Positions 15,399-23,507 of a stretch of DNA of 30,297 bases are shown piece after piece (the first letter of the stretch is position 1; each line of letters begins with the position of its first letter). This DNA is from JBQCDV01 sp051960855. Its GTDB lineage: Bacteria > Actinomycetota > Actinomycetes > JAJZTN01. The translations under genes were made by a program, and so were the position numbers. The notes under the pieces were generated by a model. The model was not told the origin of the DNA and did not search any database. It saw only the letters and a program-made list of their open reading frames with translations. The stretch covers positions 1 to 30,297 of the forward strand of contig JBQCDV010000069.1 in assembly GCA_051960855.1 (NCBI GenBank). The letters are read 5' to 3'.

Positions 15399-16705
15399 TT
15401 GGCCAGCGTGGGGTTGATCGCCTGGCAGACCCCGGACAGGACGCTCGCCACGTTGGCGTCGGGCTTCCACATCGGGTCGAGCGCGGTCTTGACCAGCGTC
15501 GAGAGCTTGGCGTTGTCGACGTGCGAGGGCAGTACGGCGCCGTTCTTGATGCCGTCGATGACGACGCTCTGCAGCTGCTCAGGGGTGAACAGGGGGCTCA
15601 CCTTGCTCAGTGTCGCGGCGGTCAGCTCACTCTGCCTGGCGGGCGGGAAGAACTGCGCCAGCTTGGTGGAGTTTGCCGGGTTGGTGAAGAAGGCGAGGAA
15701 CTGGGCGGCCGCCTTGGCGTGCGCGCCCTTGCTCAGGACGCCGATGCCGGCCTGCCCGATGACCTGCTTCGCGCCGGCGGGGCCAGCGGGGAGCGGCACG
15801 ATGCCCCAGTTGAAGGGGTGGTCCTTGAGCAGGGATGCACGGCTGATCTGCGTCACGGTCAGGGCCGACTCGCCGGCGAAGAAGTCAGCGGTCTCGCCAG
15901 GGCCGGGGAGGGCCTTGTCCTTGAAGATGGCGTCGTGCAGGAACGTCATCGCCTGCACCATCTGCGGGGAGTCGAAGCCGCACGTCTTCCCGTCAGCAGA
16001 CCAGGCGTCGGCACCCCAGCCGCGCCAGACGGAGGAGAGCTTGCTCCAGCCCTTGTAGTCCCAGTCGCGGATGACGAGGCCCTGCTTGTCGGTCTTGGCC
16101 GCCACCTGGGCGGCCAGCTTCTCGGCGTTCTGCCAGGTCCAGTCCCCACTGGCCAGCAGCTGGTCGGGGGTCTGCGTCACGCCGGCCTTTGCGAGCAGGT
16201 CCTTGTTGAAGAACACGCCGAGGGGCGAGGTGGAGAACGGGTAGGCGTAGAGCTTGCCGTCCTGCTGCCACAGCTTTGTCGCGGACGGGGCGAGGTCGGA
16301 GAACTCGTAGCCCGCCGTCGAGGACAAGGTGGGCGTGAGATCGGTCAGGGCGCCGGACTGAACGAAGTCGGGCGCGTCACCCTCGAGGACCCAGGCGAGA
16401 TCTGGTGGGTTGCTGCCGGCGACCTGCGTCGTCAGGGCGGTCGTGTAGTTGTCGACGGGGATGTAGTCGAACGTGATCGACGTGACCTCAGGGTGGGTTT
16501 TGTGGTAGTCGGCGGCGATGCTGTTGAACAAGGCGTTCTGCGTCGGGTCGTTGCTCCAGACGGTCATCCGGAGGGAGACCTTCGTGTCGCTGTTGGCGGC
16601 GTCGGCAGCCTTGCCGCTCGAGCATGCGGACAGAGTCGCAGCACTGAGAGCCGCAAGGGCGAGGGCGACCGTGGTGAGCCGGGCTCGTGGACGGGGAGTG
16701 CGCAT
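15395..16705 (-). CDS. Sugar ABC transporter substrate-binding lipoprotein
   Basis: A 436-residue extracellular solute-binding protein (family 1). A lipoprotein signal peptide ends in the lipobox LSAC with Cys28, then SSGKAADAANS. The mature part shows the family's landmarks: MTVWSNDPTQNALFNSI, PDLAWVLEGDAPDFVQSGAL, and YAYPFSTSPLGVFFNKDLLAKAG. It captures the sugar outside the membrane and delivers it to the two permeases. AGGAGA lies 5 bp before the ATG. It follows the FAD oxidoreductase gene by 27 bp in the same operon. Ligand is unknown; the aromatic/acidic binding face cannot be assigned from sequence alone. Confidence 0.94.
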   Translation of the reverse strand: MRTPRPRARLTTVALALAALSAATLSACSSGKAADAANSDTKVSLRMTVWSNDPTQNALFNSIAADYHKTHPEVTSITFDYIPVDNYTTALTTQVAGSNPPDLAWVLEGDAPDFVQSGALTDLTPTLSSTAGYEFSDLAPSATKLWQQDGKLYAYPFSTSPLGVFFNKDLLAKAGVTQTPDQLLASGDWTWQNAEKLAAQVAAKTDKQGLVIRDWDYKGWSKLSSVWRGWGADAWSADGKTCGFDSPQMVQAMTFLHDAIFKDKALPGPGETADFFAGESALTVTQISRASLLKDHPFNWGIVPLPAGPAGAKQVIGQAGIGVLSKGAHAKAAAQFLAFFTNPANSTKLAQFFPPARQSELTAATLSKVSPLFTPEQLQSVVIDGIKNGAVLPSHVDNAKLSTLVKTALDPMWKPDANVASVLSGVCQAINPTLAK

Positions 16706-16732
16706 CGTTTCTCCTGGACGGGGGTGGGGAGG

Positions 16733-18364
16733 TCAGTAGCCGCGGACGGCGGGCCAGTCCAACTGGACGCCGCGTCGGATGAGGTCGCGCTGGAAGTCAC
16801 GCAGGCGCTCCGGCGAGGAGTGCACCGCGTGCGGGGTGGTGCTGTGTGTCAGGCAGTGCGCGGTCAGGGTCCCCACCGCTTCGCCGATGTTCCACTCCAC
16901 GGGGTGCAGCCGGTAGGCGCCGTTCGTGATGTGGGTGGTGCCGATGTTCTTGGCCGCTGGTAGCAGGTTGGTCATTCGCACGGGCAGGAGGGCGCCGAGC
17001 GGGATCTGGAACGGTGTCGAGGCGACATCGAGGTAGGTGTCGCCACCGGTCGAGGGATGCAGGTCGATGCGGTACATGCCGACGCCGACCGAGTCCTCGT
17101 AGCGGGTCGCGCCGTGGGCGCCGCGGATCGCCAGGGAGACGTCCTGCTCCCGGACGGTGGTGACCGCTTGCACGCGCCGGGACTCCCGGATGTAGGGGTC
17201 CTGCGCAAGTCCGTCGCGGCCTCCGAGGAGGTCTCCGCGCAGCCGGAGGGACGGGAAGCCCGTGCCGCCATCGGGGCGAGGGGCCTCCGTCTGCATCCAG
17301 TACAGCGCGGACAGGGCGAGCTCACGCGCGGCGGCGCGGTGCTTGTCCGCCTCGTCTGCGGAGACCTCGAAGAGCGGTCCTTCGAGATAGTCGATCATGG
17401 GCCAGTTGACGAGCGTGATGTCGCTCGCGTAACTGCCTGGCTCGAACTGGCGCCTGGCTGCGATCCGCCGGAAGCGCCACAGGTCGTCGGTCCCCGGGTC
17501 CTTGCTCTGGTCGGCATCGACGAGAAGCGGGTCGTCGTCGGGGTTCGGCGAGAGCCAACCGTGGGAGGGCTCGAGGGTGCGCGGGTTGGGCCAGGTGAAG
17601 GACAGCAGGGGCCCGGGCCACACCGGCGGCTGCAGCGAGCGCCAGTAGTCGTAGGTCGCCGGCCGGTCGATGGTGTGGTCGCCGTCGACGTGGTCCATCG
17701 CGAAGCACCACGACACTGCCTGCATCGTGAGTGGCTCCGCTCGCTCTTTCGCGTGCGGCTCACCAGTGTCGTCTCGGGACTCGGCGCCGGTGACGTACTC
17801 CGCGCCGGCCAGGGGAAGCAGCTCCCCGGTTTCCGTCGCGTCCACGACGTAGCGGGCCTGCACCACCACGCGCTCTGCCAGGGCACTGTGTGGCGCGTGC
17901 AGGCCGTCGGGCACCAGCGCCACGGCGTGGATGCGGTCGCCGTCCACCGTCACTGACTCTGCCCGAAACGGTTGCAGGACCGTGAGCCTGCCGGTGCTGC
18001 GGGTCGGCGCGAGCATCGCGTCGATGACCGCTGCCGCGACGCGAGGCTCGTGGCATAGGCGGCTGACCAGCCCGGCACCCGGGTTGAGCGACGGCGCGCG
18101 TCGTGCGGCCGGAGTCAGCGGGTAGTGCCTCCGGTAGTAGCGCCGGATCTCGTCTCGCAGCCGCCGGTAGGTAGCCGTCACCCCGAACATCTCCACCCAG
18201 GGGTGCTCGTCGGGCGGGACGGCCTGCGCCGTCAGCTGCCCTCCCAGCCACCGGTCACCCTCGACCAGGATGACGCGAGCGCCGTGCTCGGCCGCGGCAA
18301 GGGCCGCGGCGACGCCGCCCAAGCCGCCGCCCACGACGAGTACATCGGTGTGAAGCTCCGCCAC
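16733..18364 (-). CDS. FAD-dependent oxidoreductase (FAD_oxidored family) of the sugar operon
   Basis: A 543-residue protein with an N-terminal dinucleotide-binding fold (VVGGGLGGVAAALAAAEHG, then ILVEGDRWLGGQ) typical of the PF12831-like FAD-dependent oxidoreductases, often annotated as xanthan lyase. A late motif LLPAAKNIGTTHITNGAYRL is also characteristic of the family. No signal peptide is seen, so it acts in the cytosol. The start is GTG at 18364 with GGAGG 6 bp upstream. It is the first structural gene after the LacI repressor and carries a palindromic operator 11 bp upstream of its start. In this setting it may oxidise or deoxygenate a sugar or a sugar-linked group (inference); the reaction is not known. 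Confidence 0.86.
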   Translation of the reverse strand: MAELHTDVLVVGGGLGGVAAALAAAEHGARVILVEGDRWLGGQLTAQAVPPDEHPWVEMFGVTATYRRLRDEIRRYYRRHYPLTPAARRAPSLNPGAGLVSRLCHEPRVAAAVIDAMLAPTRSTGRLTVLQPFRAESVTVDGDRIHAVALVPDGLHAPHSALAERVVVQARYVVDATETGELLPLAGAEYVTGAESRDDTGEPHAKERAEPLTMQAVSWCFAMDHVDGDHTIDRPATYDYWRSLQPPVWPGPLLSFTWPNPRTLEPSHGWLSPNPDDDPLLVDADQSKDPGTDDLWRFRRIAARRQFEPGSYASDITLVNWPMIDYLEGPLFEVSADEADKHRAAARELALSALYWMQTEAPRPDGGTGFPSLRLRGDLLGGRDGLAQDPYIRESRRVQAVTTVREQDVSLAIRGAHGATRYEDSVGVGMYRIDLHPSTGGDTYLDVASTPFQIPLGALLPVRMTNLLPAAKNIGTTHITNGAYRLHPVEWNIGEAVGTLTAHCLTHSTTPHAVHSSPERLRDFQRDLIRRGVQLDWPAVRGY

Positions 18365-18374
18365 TGTTCCTCCG

Positions 18375-18388
18375 GTTATACGTATTAG
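18375..18388 (-). promoter_or_regulatory. Putative LacI operator before the FAD oxidoreductase gene
   Basis: On the minus strand the site reads CTAATACGTATAAC, containing a palindrome centred on CG, as LacI-family operators are. It is directly followed by the Shine-Dalgarno CGGAGG of the FAD gene, a position suited to blocking transcription. A closely similar site lies at 19545-19558 before the lacI gene. Confidence 0.65.
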
Positions 18389-18437
18389 GGAGGACAGTAG
18401 GAGGACAGCGCCTCGTCGTCAACGGTTTCGGCGAAAT

Positions 18438-19505
18438 TCAGTTTGCGGGCGAGTCCATGGTGGCGCCGGCAACCACCTCGCAGGGGAGAAGCACCTGGGC
18501 GTCCTCGATGCTCCGCTCGCCCGAGAGCAGGTTGACCAGCAGGCGCACTGCTGAGATCCCCATCTGCCGCCGAGGAATGCGGAACATCGACCAGTCGACC
18601 TCGTTGACGCTGACGCGCGGTTGCGCCGAGCGGGCGGCGCGCGACGTCTGAGTGGGGTCGGTGTCACCCAGGACCCCGATCGAGACGTCCTGCGGGACTC
18701 GCAGTCCCGTCTCCGCTCCGACGGTCCGGATCGCCTCGGCCATCTCGGTCGTCTCAACGAGCGCTGCCGTGGCGCCGTCTTGCTGCAGGCACGCCAGAAC
18801 GGCGACCGGGTCGTCCACGTCGAGGACGAGGGGGCTCTTGCGGTGACGGCGGCTGGCCGCGAGATAGCCAGCGCGTCGATCGGCGGTCGGCTCACTCTCC
18901 TCGCCGAAGCCGACAAGGGCAATCCGTCGATGTCCCAGCGACCACAGGCGTTCGTAGAGTTCGGCCGTGGCGGACGAGTAGTCGGCTCCGACATAACTGA
19001 CCGGACCGGAGGGGGACTCGCGTCGCCCGATGAAGACGAAAGGGAACCTCTCTTCGACCAACCGCGCTAGCTCGTCGCGGTCGGTGTGGCGTCCGAGCAG
19101 GATGCAGCCGTCGGCGATGCCGAGCCGGTTGGACCCCTGCTCGTAGACCGATCGCCGGCCCTGTCGCCGGCCCGGGCTGGTGAAGAGGAGCAGGTCGTAT
19201 CCCTGGGCCTCCGCCTCCTCCTCGATGCCGACGAGGAAGGGGCCGTAGAAGTCGCCCGTGCCGGTGGGAAAGACGGACTCATAGGTGAAAACGCCGAGGA
19301 TGCGGTTGCCCTTGCCGCGCAGGCGGCGTCCGAGGATGTCGACCGTGTAACCGGTCTCGCGCAAGGCGTCCTGCACGCGCTTGCGGGTCTCGGGAGTGAT
19401 GCGCACGCTGTCGGAGCCATTGAGGACCAAGGACACCATGGCCTGGGAGACACCGGCGATGCGCGCGACTTCGCCCTGGGTCACACGCTTCGGTCGCTCC
19501 GTCAC
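18438..19505 (-). CDS. LacI-family transcriptional repressor of the sugar operon
   Basis: A 355-residue regulator. The N-terminal LacI HTH (QGEVARIAGVSQAMVSLVLN, about residues 9-28) is followed by the hinge helix region LGRRLRGKGNRILGVF and a periplasmic-binding-protein-like sugar-sensing domain (for example VPQDVSIGVLGDTDPTQTS near 265-285). The start is GTG at 19505; TACCGT lies 6 bp upstream, so the mRNA is probably leaderless. A palindrome 40-53 bp upstream of the start and a matching one before the next operon suggest it controls itself and the FAD/ABC/esterase genes. The effector sugar is unknown. Confidence 0.93.
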   Translation of the reverse strand: MTERPKRVTQGEVARIAGVSQAMVSLVLNGSDSVRITPETRKRVQDALRETGYTVDILGRRLRGKGNRILGVFTYESVFPTGTGDFYGPFLVGIEEEAEAQGYDLLLFTSPGRRQGRRSVYEQGSNRLGIADGCILLGRHTDRDELARLVEERFPFVFIGRRESPSGPVSYVGADYSSATAELYERLWSLGHRRIALVGFGEESEPTADRRAGYLAASRRHRKSPLVLDVDDPVAVLACLQQDGATAALVETTEMAEAIRTVGAETGLRVPQDVSIGVLGDTDPTQTSRAARSAQPRVSVNEVDWSMFRIPRRQMGISAVRLLVNLLSGERSIEDAQVLLPCEVVAGATMDSPAN

Positions 19506-19511
19506 CGGTGC

Positions 19512-19517
19512 ACGGTA
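19512..19517 (-). promoter_or_regulatory. -10 element of lacI (leaderless type)
   Basis: TACCGT on the minus strand ends 6 bp before the GTG start codon of lacI. This spacing places the transcription start on the start codon, the hallmark of leaderless genes in actinobacteria. No Shine-Dalgarno sequence is present. Confidence 0.5.
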
Positions 19518-19544
19518 TCGCTTTGGTGCCGCTACTCCGCCTGA

Positions 19545-19558
19545 CTAATCGGTATTAC
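19545..19558 (-). promoter_or_regulatory. Putative LacI operator before lacI
   Basis: On the plus strand the site reads CTAATCGGTATTAC; TAAT and ATTA form its arms. It matches the site at 18375-18388 at 11 of 14 positions. It lies between the isomerase gene and lacI, upstream of lacI's -10 element, consistent with autoregulation. Confidence 0.6.
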
Positions 19559-19577
19559 TTCGCCAGTCCCCGCGTGG

Positions 19578-20828
19578 CTACATCCGCAGCTGTCCGTGCG
19601 CGAGGGCGATCGCGAGACTCGGAGTCAGGGGCAGGCGGGGCACCAGCGTGGCCTGCAGGGCGTGGTAGACGTCCGGCTTGCCCGACCACACGTCCGTGGA
19701 CGGGGCGCCGTCGGGAGTGGTGCCATGCCACCAGGAGCCGTGCTCGCGGTCGAGGAAGCGGCGGGCGGCATGGTCCCAGTAGCGGCGGTAGGAGCTGTCG
19801 TAGCGCGACTCGCCAGAGGCGTCGTAGAGCGCCGCCGCCGCACCGATCGCCTCGCAGGCAACCCAGTGCAGGCGCTCGGTCACCACCGGCTGCCCGTCCC
19901 AGTCGACCGTGTAGACGAAGCCCTCCTCACCGTCCGCCGCCCAGCCGACCCGCTCGGCGGTGTCGAAGAGTGCGACCGCGTCGTCGAGCAGCCACGCGGG
20001 CCCGGAGTCGCCGAGGGTCGCGCGCAGATGCAGGCAGAGCCGTGCCCACTCCAGCCAGTGCCCCGGGGTCGCCCCATACGGCCGGAACGCGTGCGCGGCG
20101 TCGTTCCGGTTGTAGTCGGGGAGCGCCAGCCACTGCTCGTCGAAGTGCTCGGGCAGCAGCCAGCCGTTGCCCCGCGCGAAGTCATGGATGGACCGCGCCG
20201 CGATGCGCAGCGCCCGCTGGTGCCAGACGGTGTCGCGTGTGACGTCGCCGGCTGCCAGGAACGCCTCGACCGTGTGCATGTTGGCGTTGATGCCGCGGTA
20301 GGGCTCGAGCTGCGACCAGCTCCTGTCCCACACGTCGACGACCATGCCGTCGTCCTCGCGCCAGAAGCGCTGCTCGACAACGGTGAGCGCGGCGTCGAGC
20401 AGCTCGGCCGCGCCGGGTCGCCCGGCAGCTGTAGCCGAGGAGGCGGCCAGGACGACGAAGGCGTGTTCGTAGGCCCGCTTGTCTGCCAGCACCGGGCCGT
20501 CGCCTTCGGCCGGCCCGACGCTGGCGAACCAGCCACCGTGCTCGGGGTCGCGCAGCCGGGTCTGCAGCGCGCGGACGCCGTGGTCGACCAGGGCCCCGCA
20601 GCCGGGCCGACCAAGCAGGTCGCCGAGCGCGAGGCAGTGCGTCATGCGGGCGGTGATCAGCGTCTCGATGTCGCGGTCGAGCAGGGGAGTGCCGTGCAGG
20701 TCGAGCCAGGCGAACCCACCGGCCGGATGTGCGGAGCGCTCGGCGAAAGACAGCAGCCGTTGGGACTCCTGGGCGAGCCACGACCGGTGGGAGGGGAGGT
20801 CGAGCCAGGGGAGGCGTGTCGTCGTCAT
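19578..20828 (-). CDS. AGE-family sugar isomerase/epimerase (mannose-isomerase-like)
   Basis: A 416-residue (alpha/alpha)6-barrel protein of the N-acylglucosamine 2-epimerase superfamily. Recognisable family segments are INANMHTVEAFLAAGD, GATPGHWLEWARLCL, LHWVACEAIGAAAALY and SGKPDVYHALQATLVPRLPL. They supply the His residues used as acid/base catalysts in the D-mannose/sulfoquinovose isomerase branch and in cellobiose 2-epimerases. It would convert an imported aldose to a ketose or its C2 epimer in the cytosol. The start ATG 20828 is preferred over an open frame extending 66 bp upstream because GAAGGGA precedes it at about 10 bp. It lies 72 bp upstream of lacI and is probably part of the same sugar pathway. 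Confidence 0.88.
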   Translation of the reverse strand: MTTTRLPWLDLPSHRSWLAQESQRLLSFAERSAHPAGGFAWLDLHGTPLLDRDIETLITARMTHCLALGDLLGRPGCGALVDHGVRALQTRLRDPEHGGWFASVGPAEGDGPVLADKRAYEHAFVVLAASSATAAGRPGAAELLDAALTVVEQRFWREDDGMVVDVWDRSWSQLEPYRGINANMHTVEAFLAAGDVTRDTVWHQRALRIAARSIHDFARGNGWLLPEHFDEQWLALPDYNRNDAAHAFRPYGATPGHWLEWARLCLHLRATLGDSGPAWLLDDAVALFDTAERVGWAADGEEGFVYTVDWDGQPVVTERLHWVACEAIGAAAALYDASGESRYDSSYRRYWDHAARRFLDREHGSWWHGTTPDGAPSTDVWSGKPDVYHALQATLVPRLPLTPSLAIALAHGQLRM

Positions 20829-20850
20829 GTGCTGACTTCCCTTCAATCTG

Positions 20851-21528
20851 TCAGTCCCGCGGCTCGAGGGCCGGGTCCTGCGCCGGTCCCACATGGTCCC
20901 CGAGCCACTCGACGAGCGGCTCGATCTGCTTCCAGTCGGCGCGAATCCCCGCCAGGGCCGCCGGTGTGGCCAGCCAGGACTCGCTGACGTAATGCTTCGC
21001 TGCCGTCAACGCGCGGAACCGCAGCAGGTCGAGGTCAGGGTGGTCGCGGTCGACGCCTGTGGGCCGGGTCTTCAGCGGCTGCCCGTCCACCGTCCAGCCC
21101 TGCCGCTCGAGGGTCCCGATGAGGCCGCGGACGTGTCCCGCGTGGCCAGACGTGATGAGTGCGCGAAAACGAGCAAGCTGCTCGCCCTGCGGGGAGTACC
21201 AGCCGCCGGCGACCATCACCCCCGCCGCCGACACCTGCAGGTAGTAGCCGACGCCGTCCTCCACTCCGATGAAGGCTCCCTGGTGGTCCTTCAGCGGCGA
21301 CTTGTCCTGCGAGAAGCGCACGTCCCGGTAGGGGCGGAAGAGATGGGCCGTGCCGAACTCGGTCAGCTGGGCCGTCAGTGCCAGCAGCGGTCGTCGGATG
21401 TAGGTCTCGTAGTCGTCCTTGTGGGCCTGCCACCAGGTCTTGGAGTTGTCCGCCGTCAGCTGCTCGTAGAACTCAAAGGCCTCCGGCGGGAAGCCCATGA
21501 ATCCTGCGGCGCCAGCCTCCTCGCTCAC
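20851..21528 (-). CDS. DUF2461 (TIGR02453) family protein
   Basis: About 225 residues matching DUF2461: GFPPEAFEFYEQL at the N-terminus, DNSKTWWQAHKDDYE, PYRDVRFSQDKSPLKDHQGA, and YYLQVSAAGVMVAGGWY. The family is widespread in bacteria and fungi with no established function. The start is placed at GTG 21528 because TAGCCT lies 7 bp upstream (leaderless arrangement); an ATG at 21498 directly before GFPPEAF is an alternative, and the open frame extends to 21576 through the palindromic repeat. It ends 22 bp before the sugar isomerase gene on the same strand, so read-through is possible, but no functional link is evident. Confidence 0.88.
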   Translation of the reverse strand: MSEEAGAAGFMGFPPEAFEFYEQLTADNSKTWWQAHKDDYETYIRRPLLALTAQLTEFGTAHLFRPYRDVRFSQDKSPLKDHQGAFIGVEDGVGYYLQVSAAGVMVAGGWYSPQGEQLARFRALITSGHAGHVRGLIGTLERQGWTVDGQPLKTRPTGVDRDHPDLDLLRFRALTAAKHYVSESWLATPAALAGIRADWKQIEPLVEWLGDHVGPAQDPALEPRD

Positions 21529-21535
21529 GGCGACC

Positions 21536-21541
21536 AGGCTA
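21536..21541 (-). promoter_or_regulatory. -10 element of the DUF2461 gene (leaderless type)
   Basis: TAGCCT on the minus strand ends 7 bp before the GTG at 21528. Its -35 region would fall inside the partial palindromic repeat at 21545-21575. Confidence 0.45.
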
Positions 21542-21544
21542 CGA

Positions 21545-21575
21545 GACGACTCAGACAGCTGTCGTCTGTGACCCA
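21545..21575. repeat. Dispersed palindromic repeat, copy 3 (right half only)
   Basis: AGCTGTCGTCTGTGACCCA followed by TCTCG matches the right arm and flank of the two full 51-bp copies at 23508-23558 and 26393-26443. The left TGGGTCAG arm is missing; instead AGACGAC (21544-21550) pairs with GTCGTCT (21561-21567). It lies in the divergent DUF2461/CDF promoter region. Confidence 0.6.
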
Positions 21576-21617
21576 TCTCGGGCGGCGACGGGCGGCGGTC
21601 CTCCCGCGAGTGCCCGT

Positions 21618-21623
21618 TAGCGT
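21618..21623 (+). promoter_or_regulatory. -10 element of the CDF-like gene (leaderless type)
   Basis: TAGCGT ends 6 bp before the GTG at 21630. No Shine-Dalgarno sequence is present, so a leaderless transcript is likely. The same hexamer serves the promoters at 5304 and 11802. Confidence 0.5.
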
Positions 21624-21629
21624 GGGCGG

Positions 21630-22286
21630 GTGCGTGTTGAGCCAGGGCTTTCGCCGACCGAGCGCAACCGGAGCCAGCGCCGACGGCTCGTGATCCTGCT
21701 GGCGCTCAACGCGGCGATGATCGTGGCGCTTGTCGTGGTCGGCATCACCGCTCACTCCCTCGGAGTGCTCGCCGCCGCCGGCGACTACGTGGCCGACTCG
21801 ACCGCGATCGCCCTCGGCATCCTGGCTGTCCAGATCCGCGACCGAGTGGGGGAGCAGTCGAAGGCACCGACGCTCGTGGCCGGGGTCAACGGGCTCGCCC
21901 TGCTGGTGGTCAGCATCGTGGTCCTCGCGGAGGGCGTGCGGCGACTGGTCACCGGCACCCCGGAGATCCAGGGCCTGCCGGTCCTCATCGTCAGCGCCAT
22001 CACGGCGGCCGTCATGGTCGCTGGCGTCTTCGTCCTCGGGACCGACGCCGGCGAGGAGGACCTGCACATGCGCTCGGTGCTCCTCGACACGGTCTCCGAT
22101 GCTCTGGCCTCGGCTGCCGTGGCCGTCTCGGGGCTAATCATCTTCCTGACGGGCGGCCTCTCCTGGCTGGACTCGGCGCTGTCCGTCCTCATCGCCGCGG
22201 TCATCGCCGTCGGGGCGCTGCGACTGCTGCGGGATGTCATCCGGTCTTTGAGAACGGGCGCACCCCTCGACCTCGACGACGACTGA
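21630..22286 (+). CDS. Short CDF-like cation transporter
   Basis: A 218-residue protein with six predicted TM helices, related to the cation diffusion facilitator (CzcD/ZitB) family. The paired metal-site segments are present in the TM2 and TM5 positions (AAAGDYVADSTAIALG; LLDTVSDALASAAVAVSG), with Asp in place of the usual His in the first. CDFs export Zn, Co, Cd or similar ions in exchange for protons. This protein ends just after TM6 and lacks the cytoplasmic C-terminal domain of ~300-residue members, as in a recognised short subgroup. It is convergent with, and 26 bp from, a CadD-like gene, supporting a metal role; the ion is not known. Confidence 0.82.
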   Translation: MRVEPGLSPTERNRSQRRRLVILLALNAAMIVALVVVGITAHSLGVLAAAGDYVADSTAIALGILAVQIRDRVGEQSKAPTLVAGVNGLALLVVSIVVLAEGVRRLVTGTPEIQGLPVLIVSAITAAVMVAGVFVLGTDAGEEDLHMRSVLLDTVSDALASAAVAVSGLIIFLTGGLSWLDSALSVLIAAVIAVGALRLLRDVIRSLRTGAPLDLDDD

Positions 22287-22312
22287 ACGCCCGCTTGTCG
22301 CCAGCCCCGGTG

Positions 22313-22920
22313 CTAGAGCCCGAAGGCCTGGCCGTCGACGAGGATGACGAGGCCGAGGACGATCAGCACAACCGGCAGCAGGACGTCGGCCCAGCGACTC
22401 AGCAGCGGCGCAACCCGTGGGTGCCGTGCCAGAGCAAAGGCCGCCGCGCACCAGACGCCGACGAGGACGAGGAACACCAGCGCGTAGCCGAGCAGGCTGC
22501 GGGGGATGCGAGGGCGAGCACGGGCGCGTAGACGCCGACGTTGTCCCCACCGTTTGCGAGTGTCACCGCGGCTACTGCCGTCGCTGTGCGGCCGGCTCCG
22601 CCCACGCCTTGGTCGCCACGGCTCACTGCGTCACCGGCGTGCCGGGGTCGCCGCCACCGCGAGTACGCGGCGTGGACGCCGAGAGCCAGGGGCAGCAGCC
22701 CGAGGTATGCGATGACCGACGCCGGCAGCTGGCGCGCCCCGAGGGCGACCGCGAGGGAGGCGGCGACGATCGCGGTGACGCCGACGTACTGCCCCACCAC
22801 GATGCGAGCGGTCTCCGTCCCGCCGTGAGATCGACCGAAGAACAGTGTCAGCACAACGAAGTCGTCGACGTTGGTGACGGCGAACAGCCCCACGGCCTGC
22901 ACCACCGCGGCGACGTTCAC
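22313..22920 (-). pseudogene. CadD-family cadmium-resistance-type transporter with a 1-bp frameshift
   Basis: The first ~140 residues match the CadD/LysE-like family: VGLFAVTNVDDFVVLTLFFG near the start, four or so TM helices, and NGGDNVGVYAPVLAL. After that the open frame becomes Ser/Arg-rich nonsense. In the next frame the sequence continues as a proper membrane C-terminus (SLLGYALVFLVLVGVWCAAA, then LPVVLIVLGLVILVDG) ending at TAG 22315-22313. Restoring one base in the G run at 22501-22505 joins the two into a ~202-residue protein of normal family length. It is either a real frameshift or a homopolymer miscount. TAGTCT 7 bp upstream of the GTG start indicates a leaderless mRNA. It exports Cd-like ions in characterised homologues. 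Confidence 0.82.
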
Positions 22921-22927
22921 GGGTGGG

Positions 22928-22933
22928 AGACTA
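22928..22933 (-). promoter_or_regulatory. -10 element of the CadD-like gene (leaderless type)
   Basis: TAGTCT on the minus strand ends 7 bp before the GTG start at 22920, with no Shine-Dalgarno in between. Confidence 0.5.
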
Positions 22934-22984
22934 CGAGGGGACCTGCTGGGCGGCGCCTGCCGACGTCGAGGAGAGTGAGGCGAG

Positions 22985-23476
22985 GTGGAGATCCGTCCCT
23001 ACCAGGAGAGCGACCTGCAGGACGTGCTGGCCCTGACGATTGAGACGTTCCGGCCGTTCTACGAGCAGTCGTTCCCCGCGATGGTCCAGCACGAGCGTGA
23101 GCTGATCGAGCACCAGCATGGTCAGTGGGAGCAGGACTACCGCGACCTGGTGCCAGGGCTGCACCGGCCGCAGGACGGCAAGCAGGTCGCCGTCGCCGTC
23201 GACGGTGAGGGCGGCGTGGTCGGCTATGTCGCGTGGGCGCCGGACGAGCGGCCACAGCACGCGCAGATCGTGATCCTCGCCGTGAACGACGCAGCGCGGC
23301 GTGGCGGCGTCGGGTCTGCGCTGATGGAGCATGCGATGACCGAACTGCGGCGGGCCGGCTACCGCTTTGTCGGGCTCTTCACCGGTGGGGACGACTTCCA
23401 CGCGGCCGCACGGGGGCTGTATGAGTCGCTCGGCTTCCACCGCATCCCGATTGTCGGGTATCTGCGGTCGCTGTGA
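22985..23476 (+). CDS. GNAT-family N-acetyltransferase
   Basis: A 163-residue single GNAT domain. It begins with the usual IRPYQESDLQDVLALTIETF strand-helix, has the central beta strands (VVGYVAW, AQIVILAVND) and the acetyl-CoA pyrophosphate-binding loop RRGGVGSALMEHAM near residues 101-114, and ends with the GLYESLGFHR motif. It transfers acetyl from acetyl-CoA to an unidentified amine. The GTG start has GAGGAGAG 10 bp or so upstream. It is transcribed alone, divergent from the CadD-like gene, and is followed by the palindromic repeat copy 1. Confidence 0.92.
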   Translation: MEIRPYQESDLQDVLALTIETFRPFYEQSFPAMVQHERELIEHQHGQWEQDYRDLVPGLHRPQDGKQVAVAVDGEGGVVGYVAWAPDERPQHAQIVILAVNDAARRGGVGSALMEHAMTELRRAGYRFVGLFTGGDDFHAAARGLYESLGFHRIPIVGYLRSL

Positions 23477-23507
23477 CGCTCATCGTCCCGCCCTACTCAG
23501 GCCCGTT

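Noticed and set aside
15350..16963. 537-codon plus-strand open frame opposite the sugar-binding lipoprotein
   Set aside because: Low-complexity Gly/Val/Arg/Leu product, and the minus strand encodes an unmistakable binding protein with a lipobox.
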